Below are positions 1-8,116 of a DNA stretch of 32,300 bases, piece by piece. The notes below the pieces were generated by a model. It was not told the DNA's origin and did no database searches. It saw only the letters and a list, made by a program, of their open reading frames with translations. The stretch's first letter is position 1. Each line of letters opens with the position of its first letter. A program made the position numbers and the translations under genes. This stretch comes from Enterococcus rotai (lineage in GTDB: Bacteria > Bacillota > Bacilli > Lactobacillales > Enterococcaceae), in assembly GCF_001465345.1 (NCBI RefSeq), contig NZ_CP013655.1, positions 1,220,313 through 1,252,612 of the forward strand. The letters are read 5' to 3'.

Positions 1-52
1 GCGCCGATTGTAGTGAAGGGTTTCCCTTTGTGAGAGTAGGACGTCGCCACGC
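1..52 (+). rRNA. rrf: 5S ribosomal RNA, 3' end only
   Basis: The first 52 bases match the 3' part of a Firmicute 5S rRNA, including the GAGAGTAGGACGTCGCCACGC end. The gene begins upstream of the window. It is followed directly by a tRNA cluster, the usual end of an enterococcal rrn operon. The 3' boundary is approximate. Confidence 0.85.
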
Positions 53-66
53 TAAAGTGTTGTCTT

Positions 67-139
67 GGAGGTTTAGCTCAGCTGGGAGAGCACCTGCCTT
101 ACAAGCAGGGGGTCGGCGGTTCGATCCCGTCAACCTCCA
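67..139 (+). tRNA. tRNA-Val (TAC)
   Basis: A full 73 nt cloverleaf with acceptor GGAGGTT/AACCTCC, a GGTTCGATCC T arm, and anticodon TAC in loop CTTACAA. The CCA is partly encoded (discriminator A only). It is the first tRNA after the 5S and is probably cotranscribed with the rRNA. Confidence 0.97.
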
Positions 140-145
140 TTTTTT

Positions 146-218
146 GAGCCGTTAGCTCAGTTGGTAGAGCATCTGACTTTTAATCAGAGGGTCGCAGGTT
201 CGAGCCCTGCACGGCTCA
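146..218 (+). tRNA. tRNA-Lys (TTT)
   Basis: A 73 nt cloverleaf with acceptor GAGCCGT/ACGGCTC and anticodon TTT in loop CTTTTAA. It follows tRNA-Val after 6 nt, so it belongs to the same transcript. Confidence 0.97.
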
Positions 219-230
219 TAGGAATATTTT

Positions 231-312
231 GCGGGTGTGGCGGAATTGGCAGACGCACTAGATTTAGGATCTAGCGCCTTACGGCGTGGGGGTTCAAGTC
301 CCTTCACCCGCA
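231..312 (+). tRNA. tRNA-Leu (TAG)
   Basis: A class II tRNA with a long variable arm and acceptor GCGGGTG/CACCCGC. The anticodon loop ATTTAGGA contains TAG. Third gene of the rrn-linked cluster. Confidence 0.96.
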
Positions 313-343
313 TTTTTAGTCTCGTTTAATACTTGGCGAATAC

Positions 344-416
344 GCCGGCTTAGCTCAGTTGGTAGAGCATCTGATTTGTAATCAGAGGGTCGAGGGTTCA
401 AATCCTTTAGCCGGCA
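344..416 (+). tRNA. tRNA-Thr (TGT)
   Basis: A 73 nt cloverleaf with acceptor GCCGGCT/AGCCGGC and anticodon TGT in loop TTTGTAA. The T arm reads GGTTCAAATCC. Confidence 0.96.
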
Positions 417-424
417 TCCAAATT

Positions 425-496
425 GCGGAAATAGCTCAGTGGTAGAGCACCACCTTGCCAAGGTGGGGGTCGCGGGTTCGAACCCCGTTTTCCGCT
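425..496 (+). tRNA. tRNA-Gly (GCC)
   Basis: A 72 nt cloverleaf with acceptor GCGGAAA/TTTCCGC and anticodon GCC in loop TTGCCAA. The T arm has the GGTTCGAACC consensus. Confidence 0.96.
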
Positions 497-506
497 TAGC
501 TTGTTC

Positions 507-592
507 GCCGGGGTGGCGGAACTGGCAGACGCACAGGACTTAAAATCCTGCGGTGAGTGATCACCGTACCGGTTCGATTCCGGTCCTCGGCA
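507..592 (+). tRNA. tRNA-Leu (TAA)
   Basis: An 86 nt class II tRNA with a long variable arm (GGTGAGTGATCACC) and anticodon TAA in loop CTTAAAA. The acceptor GCCGGGG/CCTCGGC contains one G-U pair. It is the second leucine tRNA of the cluster. Confidence 0.96.
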
Positions 593-622
593 TTGCAGTG
601 ACATACAGATGTATGACATGTA

Positions 623-696
623 GCACCCATAGCTCAACTGGATAGAGTGCTTGACTACGAATCAAGAGGTTAGGGGTTCGACTCCCTTTGGGTGCA
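623..696 (+). tRNA. tRNA-Arg (ACG)
   Basis: A 74 nt cloverleaf with acceptor GCACCCA/TGGGTGC and anticodon ACG (read as ICG after deamination in the family) in loop ACTACGAA. A degraded copy of its 3' half follows directly downstream. Confidence 0.96.
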
Positions 697-701
697 TAGT
701 T

Positions 702-756
702 GATAGGTTTGACTGCGGATTAGAAGGTTAGGTGTATTAGTTCCTTTTAAACGTTT
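702..756 (+). pseudogene. Decayed tRNA-Arg remnant
   Basis: This stretch aligns with the D arm to 3' end of the tRNA-Arg at 623-696. Matching blocks are GATAG, TTGACT-CG, AGGTTAGG and CCTTT. The T loop and acceptor are ruined: GGTTCGA has become GTATTAG, and no pairing partner for an acceptor remains. The former anticodon position now reads GCG. I infer an old tandem duplication of tRNA-Arg that has lost function. A T-rich stretch (761-767) follows. Confidence 0.6.
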
Positions 757-780
757 AGTCTTTTTTTATTATTATAGCTA

Positions 781-854
781 CGGGAAGTAGCTCAGCTTGG
801 TAGAGCACTTGGTTTGGGACCAAGGGGTCGCAGGTTCGAATCCTGTCTTCCCGA
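781..854 (+). tRNA. tRNA-Pro (TGG)
   Basis: A 74 nt cloverleaf with acceptor CGGGAAG/CTTCCCG and anticodon TGG in loop TTTGGGA. It is the last tRNA before the terminator and is set off from tRNA-Arg by about 84 bp holding the remnant. Confidence 0.96.
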
Positions 855-857
855 TTG

Positions 858-889
858 AAAGAACAGAGTAATTGCTCTGTTCTTTTTTG
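858..889 (+). terminator. Terminator of the rrn/tRNA operon
   Basis: Stem AAAGAACAGAG with CTCTGTTCTTT, a 6 nt loop and a run of six T. It lies directly behind tRNA-Pro. Confidence 0.9.
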
Positions 890-975
890 TTCTAATAAAA
901 TACCCAAGGCGTTATCTATATTTACTTTTTCTTATCAAATCAGGCATTCCACTTTATTAAACAGTTGAAGTTATG

Positions 976-1001
976 TATAATTAAGGTCAGTATTAGTCAA
1001 G
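976..1001 (+). promoter_or_regulatory. ctsR promoter -10 and CtsR operator
   Basis: TATAAT lies at 976-981, preceded by TG, with no convincing -35. The sequence GGTCAGTATTAGTCAAG at 985-1001 matches the known CtsR heptad direct repeat (RGTCAAA-NAN-RGTCAAA) with three mismatches. It sits at the transcription start and runs into the ribosome binding site. This predicts autorepression of ctsR-clpC that is relieved by heat. Confidence 0.75.
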
Positions 1002-1009
1002 GGAAAAGG

Positions 1010-1486
1010 ATGAGTGTGATGAGTAATCAAAATACTTCGGATTTAATAGAAGCATATCTAAAGAAGATTCTTGAAGAGAGCAGTAAAATTGAGATTCGCA
1101 GAGCCGAAATGGCTCATTTATTCAATTGTGTTCCATCCCAGATTAATTATGTTATCAATACACGCTTTACAATTCAACGCGGCTATTCTGTTGAAAGTAA
1201 ACGTGGTGGCGGTGGTTACATTCGAATCGCCAAGGTTCAAATTTCTGATAGTGATCAATTGTTAAAACAGATTGCTCAGTTTACAGGCAATGAACTTTCA
1301 GAAAAAGATGCACTGATTTTTATACAAAAGTTGTACGAAGAAGAAGTGATCACCAAAAGAGAAGGAAACCTGATGTTGTCAGTTCTTGGAAAACAAGTTC
1401 TAGGCAAAGCAGGATCAAATGAAGATTATTTACGTGCTCAATTGATGCATTCATTTTTAGAACGTTTGAGTTACGAGGAGGAATGA
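1010..1486 (+). CDS. ctsR: Transcriptional repressor CtsR (class III heat shock)
   Basis: CtsR is a winged-helix repressor of clp genes that senses heat through a glycine-rich wing. The N-terminal DNA-binding half is intact, including EIRRAEMAHLFNCVPSQINY and the wing VESKRGGGGYIRI with its tetraglycine thermosensor. A C-terminal helical domain, the site of McsB phosphorylation in bacilli, follows. The ATG at 1010 has AAGGG 6 nt upstream. The ATG at 1019 would give the more usual MSNQNTSDLIEAYL start and cannot be excluded, while the further upstream ATG at 965 would lie before the -10 box. The gene ends 4 bp before clpC, and the two form a two-gene operon. The mcsA and mcsB genes found between them in Bacillus are absent, as is usual in enterococci and streptococci. 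Confidence 0.95.
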   Translation: MSVMSNQNTSDLIEAYLKKILEESSKIEIRRAEMAHLFNCVPSQINYVINTRFTIQRGYSVESKRGGGGYIRIAKVQISDSDQLLKQIAQFTGNELSEKDALIFIQKLYEEEVITKREGNLMLSVLGKQVLGKAGSNEDYLRAQLMHSFLERLSYEEE

Positions 1487-1490
1487 TAAT

Positions 1491-3980
1491 ATGGATGAAT
1501 TATTTACAGAAAGTGCCAAGGCAGTCTTAGCCATTGCACAAGAAGAAGCAAAATATTTTAGGCATCAATCTGTTGGATCAGAGCATTTGCTATTGGCATT
1601 AGTTTTGGAGCCAAATGGAATTGCTGGGAAATCATTGCGCCAGTTGAATGCTGATAAAAACGATATTCGTGAAGAAATCGAACACTTAACGGGTTATGGT
1701 ACTGTAAAAGCCTATCCTAAAGGTTCATACTTGCCTTATTCTCCTCGTGCAAAGCAAATTTTTGCATATGCTGGTGATGAAGCCAAGCGTTTAGGTGCAC
1801 CAAATATTGGTACAGAACATATTTTATTAGGGTTATTAAGAGATGAAGATATACTAGCATCACGTATTTTATTGAATCTGGGCTTAAGTTTATCCAAAAT
1901 GCGCCAGCTTTTAATGAAAAAAATCGGTATAACAGATCCACAAATGAGTGGTAATGTAGGACGTCGAAGAAATAATCAAGCTCAAAAGGCAACGCCAAAA
2001 GGAACACCAACATTAGATTCGTTAGCACGTGATTTAACAAAATTAGCTCGTGAAAAAAATCTTGATCCAGTAGTTGGACGTTCACAAGAAGTTAGACGTT
2101 TGATTCAAATTTTAAGCCGTCGTACAAAAAATAACCCTGTTTTAGTTGGAGAACCTGGTGTTGGTAAAACAGCGATTGCTGAAGGGTTAGCACAAAAAAT
2201 CGTAAATGGTGAAGTGCCAGAAGATATGCAAGAAAAACGCTTGATGATGTTGGATATGGGCGCTTTAGTAGCTGGTACTAAGTATCGTGGAGAGTTTGAA
2301 GATCGTCTCAAAAAGGTAATCGATGAGATTTACCAAGATGGCGAAGTCATTTTATTTATTGATGAATTGCATACTCTGATTGGTGCAGGTGGTGCTGAAG
2401 GTGCAATCGATGCATCAAATATTTTAAAACCAGCACTTGCAAGAGGTGAGTTGCAAACAATCGGTGCAACAACATTAGATGAATATCAAAAGTATATCGA
2501 AAAAGATTCTGCTTTAGAACGACGCTTTGCTCGTGTACAAGTTGATGAACCAACACCAGAAGAGGCAGAAGAGATTCTAAAAGGGTTACGATCTCGATAT
2601 GAAGAACATCATGGTGTGGAGATTACAGATGATGCACTTCATGCAGCAGTTCAATTATCTGTACGCTATATCAATTCTCGTCAGTTACCAGATAAAGCAA
2701 TCGATTTGATGGATGAGTCTTCAGCTAAAGTTCGCTTGGATTTAGCGGATGAACCTTCTGAAATCAATAACTTACGTTTAGAAATTGCTCGTTTGGTTCA
2801 AGAAAAAGAAGAAGCCATTCAATCTCAGTCTTTTGAAAGCGCAGCTAGATTACGTCAAAAAGAGAAAAAATTAGCTCGAAAATTAGAAAATATTCTCTTA
2901 TTAGAAGAAAAAGAGGCTTCTGGTTACGCAAATCGGGTAACAGAAGAAGATGTTGCGAATGTTGTTTCACAATGGACAGGTGTACCTTTACAGCAATTAG
3001 AGAAAAAGGAAAGTGAACGATTGCTTGAATTGGAAAGTATCTTACATCATCGAGTAGTCGGACAAGATGAAGCGGTTCAAGCTGTGTCGCGTGCGATTCG
3101 CAGAGCCCGTAGTGGTTTGAAAGATCCAAATCGACCAATTGGTTCATTTATGTTTTTAGGACCAACCGGTGTTGGTAAAACAGAACTTGCAAAAGCTTTA
3201 GCTGAAACCATGTTTGGTAGTGAGGATGCTCTTGTTCGGGTAGATATGTCTGAGTTTATGGAAAAATACAGTACTAGTCGTTTGATTGGTTCCCCTCCAG
3301 GTTACGTCGGGTATGAAGAAGGCGGTCAGTTAACCGAAAAAATTCGTCAAAAACCGTATTCTGTTATTTTACTGGATGAGGTAGAAAAAGCTCATCCTGA
3401 TGTCTTCAATATCTTGTTACAAGTGTTGGACGATGGTCACTTAACAGATTCTAAAGGACGAAAAGTAGACTTTAGAAATACAATTTTGATTATGACATCA
3501 AACATTGGCGCAACGGCGATTCGTGATGAAAAAAATGTTGGTTTCAATGTTCAGGATCTAACGAAAGATTACGGTGCAATGCAAAAACGGATCATGGAAG
3601 AGCTGAAAAAAGCCTTCCGCCCAGAATTTTTGAACCGTGTGGATGAAACAGTTGTTTTCCGTTCATTGGATCAGGAAGAAATTCACGAAATCGTGAAAAT
3701 CATGAGTAAATCGATTATTCAGCGTTTAAGAGAACAGGATGTTAATGTAAAAATCACAGCAGCAGCGATTGAAGTGATTGGAAAAGTCGGTTTTGATCCA
3801 GAATACGGTGCACGCCCAATTCGTAGAGCTTTACAAAAAGAAGTAGAAGATCGTTTAAGTGAAGCATTACTTTCTGGTCAAATTCATCTTGGAGATAAAG
3901 TGACGATTGGCGCAAGTAAGGGCAAGATTACATTAAATGTTAAATCACCCAAACCAGAGCAAGTATTACAAACAATTTAA
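1491..3980 (+). CDS. clpC: ATP-dependent Clp protease ATPase subunit ClpC
   Basis: ClpC is a Hsp100 AAA+ unfoldase that feeds damaged or adaptor-delivered proteins to ClpP in the cytosol. The 829-residue protein has a double Clp N domain (about 1-145) and a first AAA+ module with Walker A GEPGVGKT (about 220-227) and Walker B DELHT (about 291). A coiled middle domain with a UVR-like segment (about 420-460) is the feature that separates ClpC from ClpB and ClpE. The second AAA+ module has GPTGVGKT (557-564) and LLDEVEKAH (about 629), and a VGF loop (about 684) is the ClpP-docking tripeptide. It starts with ATG behind GAGGAGG, overlapping the end of ctsR's control region. Nothing is missing. Regulation is through the upstream CtsR operator. 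Confidence 0.97.
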   Translation: MDELFTESAKAVLAIAQEEAKYFRHQSVGSEHLLLALVLEPNGIAGKSLRQLNADKNDIREEIEHLTGYGTVKAYPKGSYLPYSPRAKQIFAYAGDEAKRLGAPNIGTEHILLGLLRDEDILASRILLNLGLSLSKMRQLLMKKIGITDPQMSGNVGRRRNNQAQKATPKGTPTLDSLARDLTKLAREKNLDPVVGRSQEVRRLIQILSRRTKNNPVLVGEPGVGKTAIAEGLAQKIVNGEVPEDMQEKRLMMLDMGALVAGTKYRGEFEDRLKKVIDEIYQDGEVILFIDELHTLIGAGGAEGAIDASNILKPALARGELQTIGATTLDEYQKYIEKDSALERRFARVQVDEPTPEEAEEILKGLRSRYEEHHGVEITDDALHAAVQLSVRYINSRQLPDKAIDLMDESSAKVRLDLADEPSEINNLRLEIARLVQEKEEAIQSQSFESAARLRQKEKKLARKLENILLLEEKEASGYANRVTEEDVANVVSQWTGVPLQQLEKKESERLLELESILHHRVVGQDEAVQAVSRAIRRARSGLKDPNRPIGSFMFLGPTGVGKTELAKALAETMFGSEDALVRVDMSEFMEKYSTSRLIGSPPGYVGYEEGGQLTEKIRQKPYSVILLDEVEKAHPDVFNILLQVLDDGHLTDSKGRKVDFRNTILIMTSNIGATAIRDEKNVGFNVQDLTKDYGAMQKRIMEELKKAFRPEFLNRVDETVVFRSLDQEEIHEIVKIMSKSIIQRLREQDVNVKITAAAIEVIGKVGFDPEYGARPIRRALQKEVEDRLSEALLSGQIHLGDKVTIGASKGKITLNVKSPKPEQVLQTI

Positions 3981-3998
3981 AGCTAAAATCAATAATTC

Positions 3999-4035
3999 GC
4001 TGTGCAAAACGAATCTGTTTTGTACAGCTTTTTTT
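3999..4035 (+). terminator. ctsR-clpC terminator
   Basis: Stem GCTGTGCAAAAC with GTTTTGTACAGC (one mismatch), loop GAATCT and a run of seven T. Confidence 0.92.
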
Positions 4036-4057
4036 CTTAAAAAAAAGTAAGCGAACA

Positions 4058-4095
4058 CTCTTTATTTTGTGAAAAATGAGCGTTAAAATAAAGAG
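4058..4095. repeat. 11 bp inverted repeat upstream of the trhP promoter
   Basis: CTCTTTATTTT (4058-4068) and AAAATAAAGAG (4085-4095) are perfect inverted copies 16 nt apart. No U-tract follows on either side, so it is not a standard terminator. It ends 6 bp before a good -35 box and could be an operator. The function is unknown. Confidence 0.5.
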
Positions 4096-4101
4096 AGTCT
4101 A

Positions 4102-4130
4102 TTGGAAAGTTTGTGAACCTGTGCTACTAT
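4102..4130 (+). promoter_or_regulatory. Promoter for the structured leader and trhP1-trhP2
   Basis: -35 TTGGAA (4102-4107), a 17 bp spacer, and an extended -10 TGC-TACTAT (4125-4130). Transcription from about 4137 would give a leader of about 340 nt before the first gene. Confidence 0.65.
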
Positions 4131-4210
4131 AAAACAGTTGTGAGAAGACTGTGTAAAAAGATAAAAGCATTGCTGTTAGATGAATTTGTAAAAGGATTGA
4201 ATGATTCTGT

Positions 4211-4331
4211 TCAGCTTTTGAGATATCTAGCTTCATGGGCTAGCTCTTCGGAAAAAAGATAAATATGAATAGTGGCAAAAAACACCACCATCCCTATTTC
4301 CTATTTTTCAGTCAGAGCTGAACAAGCCCAT
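4211..4331 (+). ncRNA. Candidate structured RNA element, copy 1
   Basis: This is the first unit of a tandem pair with a period of 121-122 bp. After the shared lead TCTAGCTTCATG, an outer stem pairs GGGCT-AGCTCT (from 4237) with AGAGCT-(GAACA)-AGCCC (ending at 4329), leaving a 5 nt bulge. Inside, TCGGAAAAAAGATAAA faces TATTTTTCAGTC, with GAAAAA/TTTTTC pairing. An apical hairpin GTGG/CCAC closes it. The same layout with different paired bases occurs in copy 2. I do not recognise it as a named RNA family. The strand is inferred from the downstream genes and the promoter. Confidence 0.65.
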
Positions 4332-4453
4332 TCAGCTTTTAAAATTATCTAGCTTCATGAACCAGCATCTCGGAAAAAAGATAAAATTAGCCTGTGACAA
4401 AGAACGTCACATTCAAATTTCCCTATTTTTCAGTCGATGCTAAGCGGGTTCAT
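4332..4453 (+). ncRNA. Candidate structured RNA element, copy 2
   Basis: The second unit keeps the unpaired blocks TCTAGCTTCATG, TCGGAAAAAAGATAAA and CCTATTTTTCAGTC. Its outer stem is GAACC-AGCATC with GATGCT-(AAGCG)-GGTTC, again with a 5 nt bulge on the 3' side. Six base pairs differ from copy 1 by compensatory changes. The apical hairpin is TGTGAC/GTCACA. A third stub (TTCAGCTTTTAAAGGAGG, from 4453) repeats the unit's opening and merges into the ribosome binding site of trhP1. No terminator hairpin with a U-run is visible, so any control would act on translation or RNA stability. Confidence 0.65.
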
Positions 4454-4477
4454 TCAGCTTTTAAAGGAGGATACAAA

Positions 4478-5398
4478 ATGATAGAACTTATTGCGACTGC
4501 TGAATCTGTTGAACAAGCAGATGCGTTATTAGCAGTAGGGGTAGATACTTTATACATTGGAGAAGAGATGTTCGGGTTGCGTTTGCCAACGTCATTTTCT
4601 CGTGAGGAACAGCGTATTATTACAGAAAAGGCCCATCATGCAGGAAAAAAAGTGACTGTTGCGCTAAATGGGATCATGCATCCGGAAAAAATGAAGAAGG
4701 TCCCGGAATATTTGACTTTTTTACAAGAAATCAATGTTGATCAAATAACTGTTGGAGATCCAGGGGTAGTATTTGTTTTGCAGCGTGATGGAATCGATAT
4801 TCCGTATATTTATGATGGAGAAACCTTAGTAACTAGCTCTCGTCAAATTAATTTCTGGGCAAAACGTGGATCGATCGGTGCAGTTTTGGCTCGTGAAGTT
4901 CCTTTTGAAGAAATGAAAGCAATGAAGGATAATTTGATGGTTCCAGCTGAGGTCCTTGTGTATGGTGCTACATGTATTCATCAATCAAAACGACCATTGT
5001 TGCAAAATTACTATAATTTTACTAAAAATGATGAATCAGCCAGTAAAGAGCGTGGCCTATTTATATCTGAGCCTAAAAAAGAAGAAACGCACTATTCCAT
5101 TTATGAAGACAGTCATGGTACCCATATTTTTGCAGATAATGATGTAAATTTAATTGGTGAATTGGACAAGCTTCATGAACATAATTACACAAAGTGGAAG
5201 CTTGATGGCATTTATGCGCCTGGAGAAAATTTTGTGAACGTTGCAAAGCTATTTGCAGATGCTAAGGAAAAAATAGAAGCTGGACTTTGGTCGAGTGAGC
5301 AAGCACAAGTGGCAATTGAACAAATAGAAGCTCTTCATCCAGAAAATCGTGGTTTAGATATCGGGTTCTTTGATTTGGATCCAGACGAGATAAAATAA
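4478..5398 (+). CDS. trhP1: U32 family protein, TrhP1/YrrN-like (tRNA 5-hydroxyuridine synthesis)
   Basis: This 306-residue U32 'peptidase' family protein matches the size of B. subtilis YrrN. In that organism the YrrN/YrrO (TrhP1/TrhP2) pair is needed for prephenate-dependent 5-hydroxylation of U34 in certain tRNAs. The TIM-barrel start MIELIATAESVEQADALLAVGVDTLYIG is typical of the family. Only one cysteine of the family cluster region is present (YGATCIHQS), so on its own it should not hold the Fe-S cluster seen in its partner. The ATG at 4478 follows AAAGGAGG by 7 nt; an upstream GTG in frame lies inside the structured leader and is rejected. The second U32 gene starts 14 bp downstream, so the two are an operon. 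The activity is inferred from family and pairing. Confidence 0.85.
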   Translation: MIELIATAESVEQADALLAVGVDTLYIGEEMFGLRLPTSFSREEQRIITEKAHHAGKKVTVALNGIMHPEKMKKVPEYLTFLQEINVDQITVGDPGVVFVLQRDGIDIPYIYDGETLVTSSRQINFWAKRGSIGAVLAREVPFEEMKAMKDNLMVPAEVLVYGATCIHQSKRPLLQNYYNFTKNDESASKERGLFISEPKKEETHYSIYEDSHGTHIFADNDVNLIGELDKLHEHNYTKWKLDGIYAPGENFVNVAKLFADAKEKIEAGLWSSEQAQVAIEQIEALHPENRGLDIGFFDLDPDEIK

Positions 5399-5412
5399 GG
5401 AGAAAAAAACAT

Positions 5413-6654
5413 ATGACAAATGAACGAACACTGAAGCGTCCTGAGGTCTTAGCACCAGCAGGGACGCTAGAAAAACTAAAAACAGCTATTCACTATGGCG
5501 CCGATGCAGTCTATATTGGTGGCAATGCTTACGGTCTACGTAGTCGTGCAGGAAATTTCACAAAAGAAGATATGATTGAAGGAGTAGCTTTCGCCAACGA
5601 ACATGGAGCAAAAGTTTATGTAGCAGCAAATATGGTTACGCATGAAGGAAATCAAGAAGGAGCAGGAGACTTTTTCAGAGAAATTCGTGATGTTGGGATT
5701 TCAGCAGTCATTGTTTCTGATCCAGCTTTGATTGAAATTTGTGCAGCGGAAGCGCCAGGCTTGCCGATCCATTTATCTACACAAGCATCAGCGACAAACT
5801 ATGAAACATTAGAGTTTTGGAAAAACGAAGGATTAGAACGTGTGGTGTTAGCACGTGAAGTATCAATGGACGAAGTCGCAGAAATCCGCAAAAATACAGA
5901 TGTGGAAATTGAAGCGTTTATTCATGGGGCAATGTGTATTTCTTATTCTGGTAGATGTACGTTGTCTAATCATATGTCGATGCGGGATGCGAATCGTGGT
6001 GGTTGTTCACAATCTTGTCGTTGGAAATACGAGCTTTATGATATGCCTTTTGGCGCTGAACGTACAAGTTTGACTGATAAAGGTGAAGTTGAAGAAGAAT
6101 TTTCGATGAGCGCAGTGGATATGGCAATGATCCAACATATTCCTGAATTGATCCAAAATGGTGTTGATAGCTTTAAAATCGAAGGCCGAATGAAGTCGAT
6201 TCACTACGTTTCTACAATAGCAAATGTCTACAAAAAAGCGGTTGATACGTATATGGAAGATCCTGAAAATTATGAGTGCAAACAAGAATGGATCGATGAG
6301 CTTTGGAAAGTAGCGCAAAGAGAGCTTTCAACTGGTTTTTATTACCATGTACCAACCGATGAAGAACAGTTATTTGGAGAACGTCGCAAGATCCCGCAAT
6401 ATAAATTTATCGGGGAAGTGATGGCGTATGATCCCGAAACAAAAGTCGCAACGATTCGTCAAAGAAATCATTTTAGTGTAGGCGACGAAATTGAATTTTA
6501 CGGTCCTGGGTTCAAACACTTCCATCAAACAGTAGATGTTATGTATAATGAAGAGGACGAGTCAATCGATCGAGCACCAAATCCAATGATGATTTTAACA
6601 ATGCCAGTTGAAGAACCAGTAGTAGTTGGTGATATGATTCGTAAAAAGAAATAA
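5413..6654 (+). CDS. trhP2: U32 family protein, TrhP2/YrrO-like (tRNA 5-hydroxyuridine synthesis)
   Basis: A 413-residue U32 family protein of the YrrO/TrhP2 type. The signature segment around residues 172-204 carries four cysteines (C175, C182, C198, C202) in the pattern GAMC...GRC...GGCSQSC, expected to bind a Fe-S cluster. A C-terminal beta-barrel-like part (about 335-413) with GEV and VGD motifs follows. In B. subtilis and E. coli this family uses prephenate to make 5-hydroxyuridine at position 34 of tRNA. The ATG is preceded by AAGGAG with 10 nt spacing, right at the stop of trhP1. Older annotations call such genes collagenase-like peptidases, and I see no basis for a protease role here. 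Confidence 0.88.
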   Translation: MTNERTLKRPEVLAPAGTLEKLKTAIHYGADAVYIGGNAYGLRSRAGNFTKEDMIEGVAFANEHGAKVYVAANMVTHEGNQEGAGDFFREIRDVGISAVIVSDPALIEICAAEAPGLPIHLSTQASATNYETLEFWKNEGLERVVLAREVSMDEVAEIRKNTDVEIEAFIHGAMCISYSGRCTLSNHMSMRDANRGGCSQSCRWKYELYDMPFGAERTSLTDKGEVEEEFSMSAVDMAMIQHIPELIQNGVDSFKIEGRMKSIHYVSTIANVYKKAVDTYMEDPENYECKQEWIDELWKVAQRELSTGFYYHVPTDEEQLFGERRKIPQYKFIGEVMAYDPETKVATIRQRNHFSVGDEIEFYGPGFKHFHQTVDVMYNEEDESIDRAPNPMMILTMPVEEPVVVGDMIRKKK

Positions 6655-6667
6655 ATAATTTGAGTGA

Positions 6668-6691
6668 GGGATTGGCTGTTACAGCTTGTCC
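6668..6691 (+). terminator. Weak hairpin between trhP2 and gor
   Basis: GGGA-TTG-GCTG, loop TTA, CAGC-TTG-TCCC: a symmetric hairpin with a 3x3 internal loop, followed only by TTTC. It is at best a weak terminator, so gor may be partly cotranscribed with trhP1-trhP2. I see no clear gor promoter in the remaining 28 bp. Confidence 0.4.
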
Positions 6692-6719
6692 CTTTCATTG
6701 CAGAAAGGATAAGTGAACA

Positions 6720-8072
6720 ATGACAAAACAATATGATTATATCGTAATCGGCGGTGGCAGTGGTGGAATTGCTTCTGCTAATCGTGCAGGGATGCACGGG
6801 GCCAAGGTTTTATTGATTGAAGCGGCTGATATTGGCGGAACTTGTGTGAATGTTGGTTGTGTCCCTAAAAAAGTAATGTGGCAAGCAAGCTCAATGATGG
6901 AAATGATCAAACGAGATACAGCAGGGTATGGAATGGATGTAGAGGTAAAATCCTTCAGCTTTGAAAAGCTCGTTCAAAATCGTGAGGCGTACATTGATAA
7001 TCTACATGCGGCTTACCATCGTGGGTTAGATAGTAATAATGTAGAAGTTTTAGCAGAGTATGCAACGTTTGTTGATGATCACACAGTCGAAGCAGGAGGC
7101 GAACGTTATACAGCTCCTAATATTTTGATTGCAACTGGTGGACGTCCTAAAAAATTAGGAATTCCAGGTGAAGAATATGCGATCGATTCTAATGGCTTTT
7201 TTGCTTTAGAAGAATTACCAAAACGAGTAGTCTTCGTTGGAGCAGGCTACATAGCTGCTGAACTTGCTGGAACTATTCACGGATTAGGATCTGAGACACA
7301 TTGGGCATTTAGAAAAGACCGTCCATTACGAGGTTTCGATGAAATGTTATCAGAAAAAGTAGTTGAGCATTATGCTGAAGATGGCATGCATATTTATCCT
7401 CATTCAACTCCTCGTTCGATTGAAAAGTTTGAATCAGGAGAATTGATGATCACTTTTGAAAACGGCACTAAAATCACAGCTGATAGTATTGTATTTGGAA
7501 CTGGTCGTCAACCTAATACAGATACGTTAGGGCTAGAAAATACACATGTTGAGCTGACAGATCAAGGCTATGTAAAAGTGGACAAATTCCAGAATACAAC
7601 ACAAACTGGTATTTACGCTGTTGGCGATGTGATTGGCAAAATTGATTTAACACCCGTGGCGATTGCTGCAGGACGAAGATTATCAGAGCGTTTATTCAAC
7701 GGGAAAGAAAATGAGTATTTAGATTATGAAACAATTCCGACTGTGGTCTTTACGCACCCAACAATTGCTACAGTTGGTTTAACTGAAAAAGAAGCCGAAG
7801 AAAAATATGGGGATGAAAATATCAAAATCTACCAATCGACTTTTACACCAATGTATTTTGCTTTGGGTGAGTATCGTCAAAAATGCGATATGAAACTAGT
7901 GTGTGTCGGCGAAGAAGAGAAAATCGTTGGACTGCATGGGATTGGCTTAGGGGTTGATGAAATGTTGCAAGGTTTTGCAGTAGCAATCAAAATGGGGGCT
8001 ACGAAAAAAGATTTTGATAATACTGTGGCAATTCACCCGACAGGTTCGGAAGAATTTGTAACGATGAGATAA
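6720..8072 (+). CDS. gor: Glutathione-disulfide reductase
   Basis: A 450-residue FAD-dependent pyridine nucleotide-disulfide oxidoreductase. It has an N-terminal FAD Rossmann motif ([10 protein letters not shown], 11-20) and redox cysteines C42 and C47 in [14 protein letters not shown] second nucleotide-binding motif [11 protein letters not shown] follows, with an [13 protein letters not shown] segment whose basic residues indicate NADPH preference. The interface domain ends with the catalytic His-Glu pair in HPTGSEE (H439, E444). It would keep glutathione reduced in the cytosol; enterococci can make glutathione with the fused GshF. The spacing and C-terminal motif favour glutathione reductase over mercuric reductase or lipoamide dehydrogenase. 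The ATG follows AAAGGA. A strong terminator follows directly. Confidence 0.92.
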   Translation: MTKQYDYIVIGGGSGGIASANRAGMHGAKVLLIEAADIGGTCVNVGCVPKKVMWQASSMMEMIKRDTAGYGMDVEVKSFSFEKLVQNREAYIDNLHAAYHRGLDSNNVEVLAEYATFVDDHTVEAGGERYTAPNILIATGGRPKKLGIPGEEYAIDSNGFFALEELPKRVVFVGAGYIAAELAGTIHGLGSETHWAFRKDRPLRGFDEMLSEKVVEHYAEDGMHIYPHSTPRSIEKFESGELMITFENGTKITADSIVFGTGRQPNTDTLGLENTHVELTDQGYVKVDKFQNTTQTGIYAVGDVIGKIDLTPVAIAAGRRLSERLFNGKENEYLDYETIPTVVFTHPTIATVGLTEKEAEEKYGDENIKIYQSTFTPMYFALGEYRQKCDMKLVCVGEEEKIVGLHGIGLGVDEMLQGFAVAIKMGATKKDFDNTVAIHPTGSEEFVTMR

Positions 8073-8077
8073 AAGAA

Positions 8078-8116
8078 CACGGATAAAACGTCAAACGTTT
8101 TATCCGTGCTTTTTTT
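8078..8116 (+). terminator. gor terminator, overlapping the dmkB stop
   Basis: A perfect 13 bp stem CACGGATAAAACG/CGTTTTATCCGTG, loop TCAAA and seven T. The T-run overlaps the stop codon of the convergent dmkB gene. On the minus strand the stem is followed by TTCTTTTA, so it may serve both directions. Confidence 0.92.

Noticed and set aside
407-637. Minus-strand frame over the tRNA genes
   Set aside because: It is antisense to tRNA-Gly and tRNA-Leu and has no coding features.
4394-4477. N-terminal extension of trhP1 from an upstream GTG
   Set aside because: It would lie inside the second RNA element and lacks a ribosome binding site. ATG 4478 has AAAGGAGG at good spacing and matches the family start.
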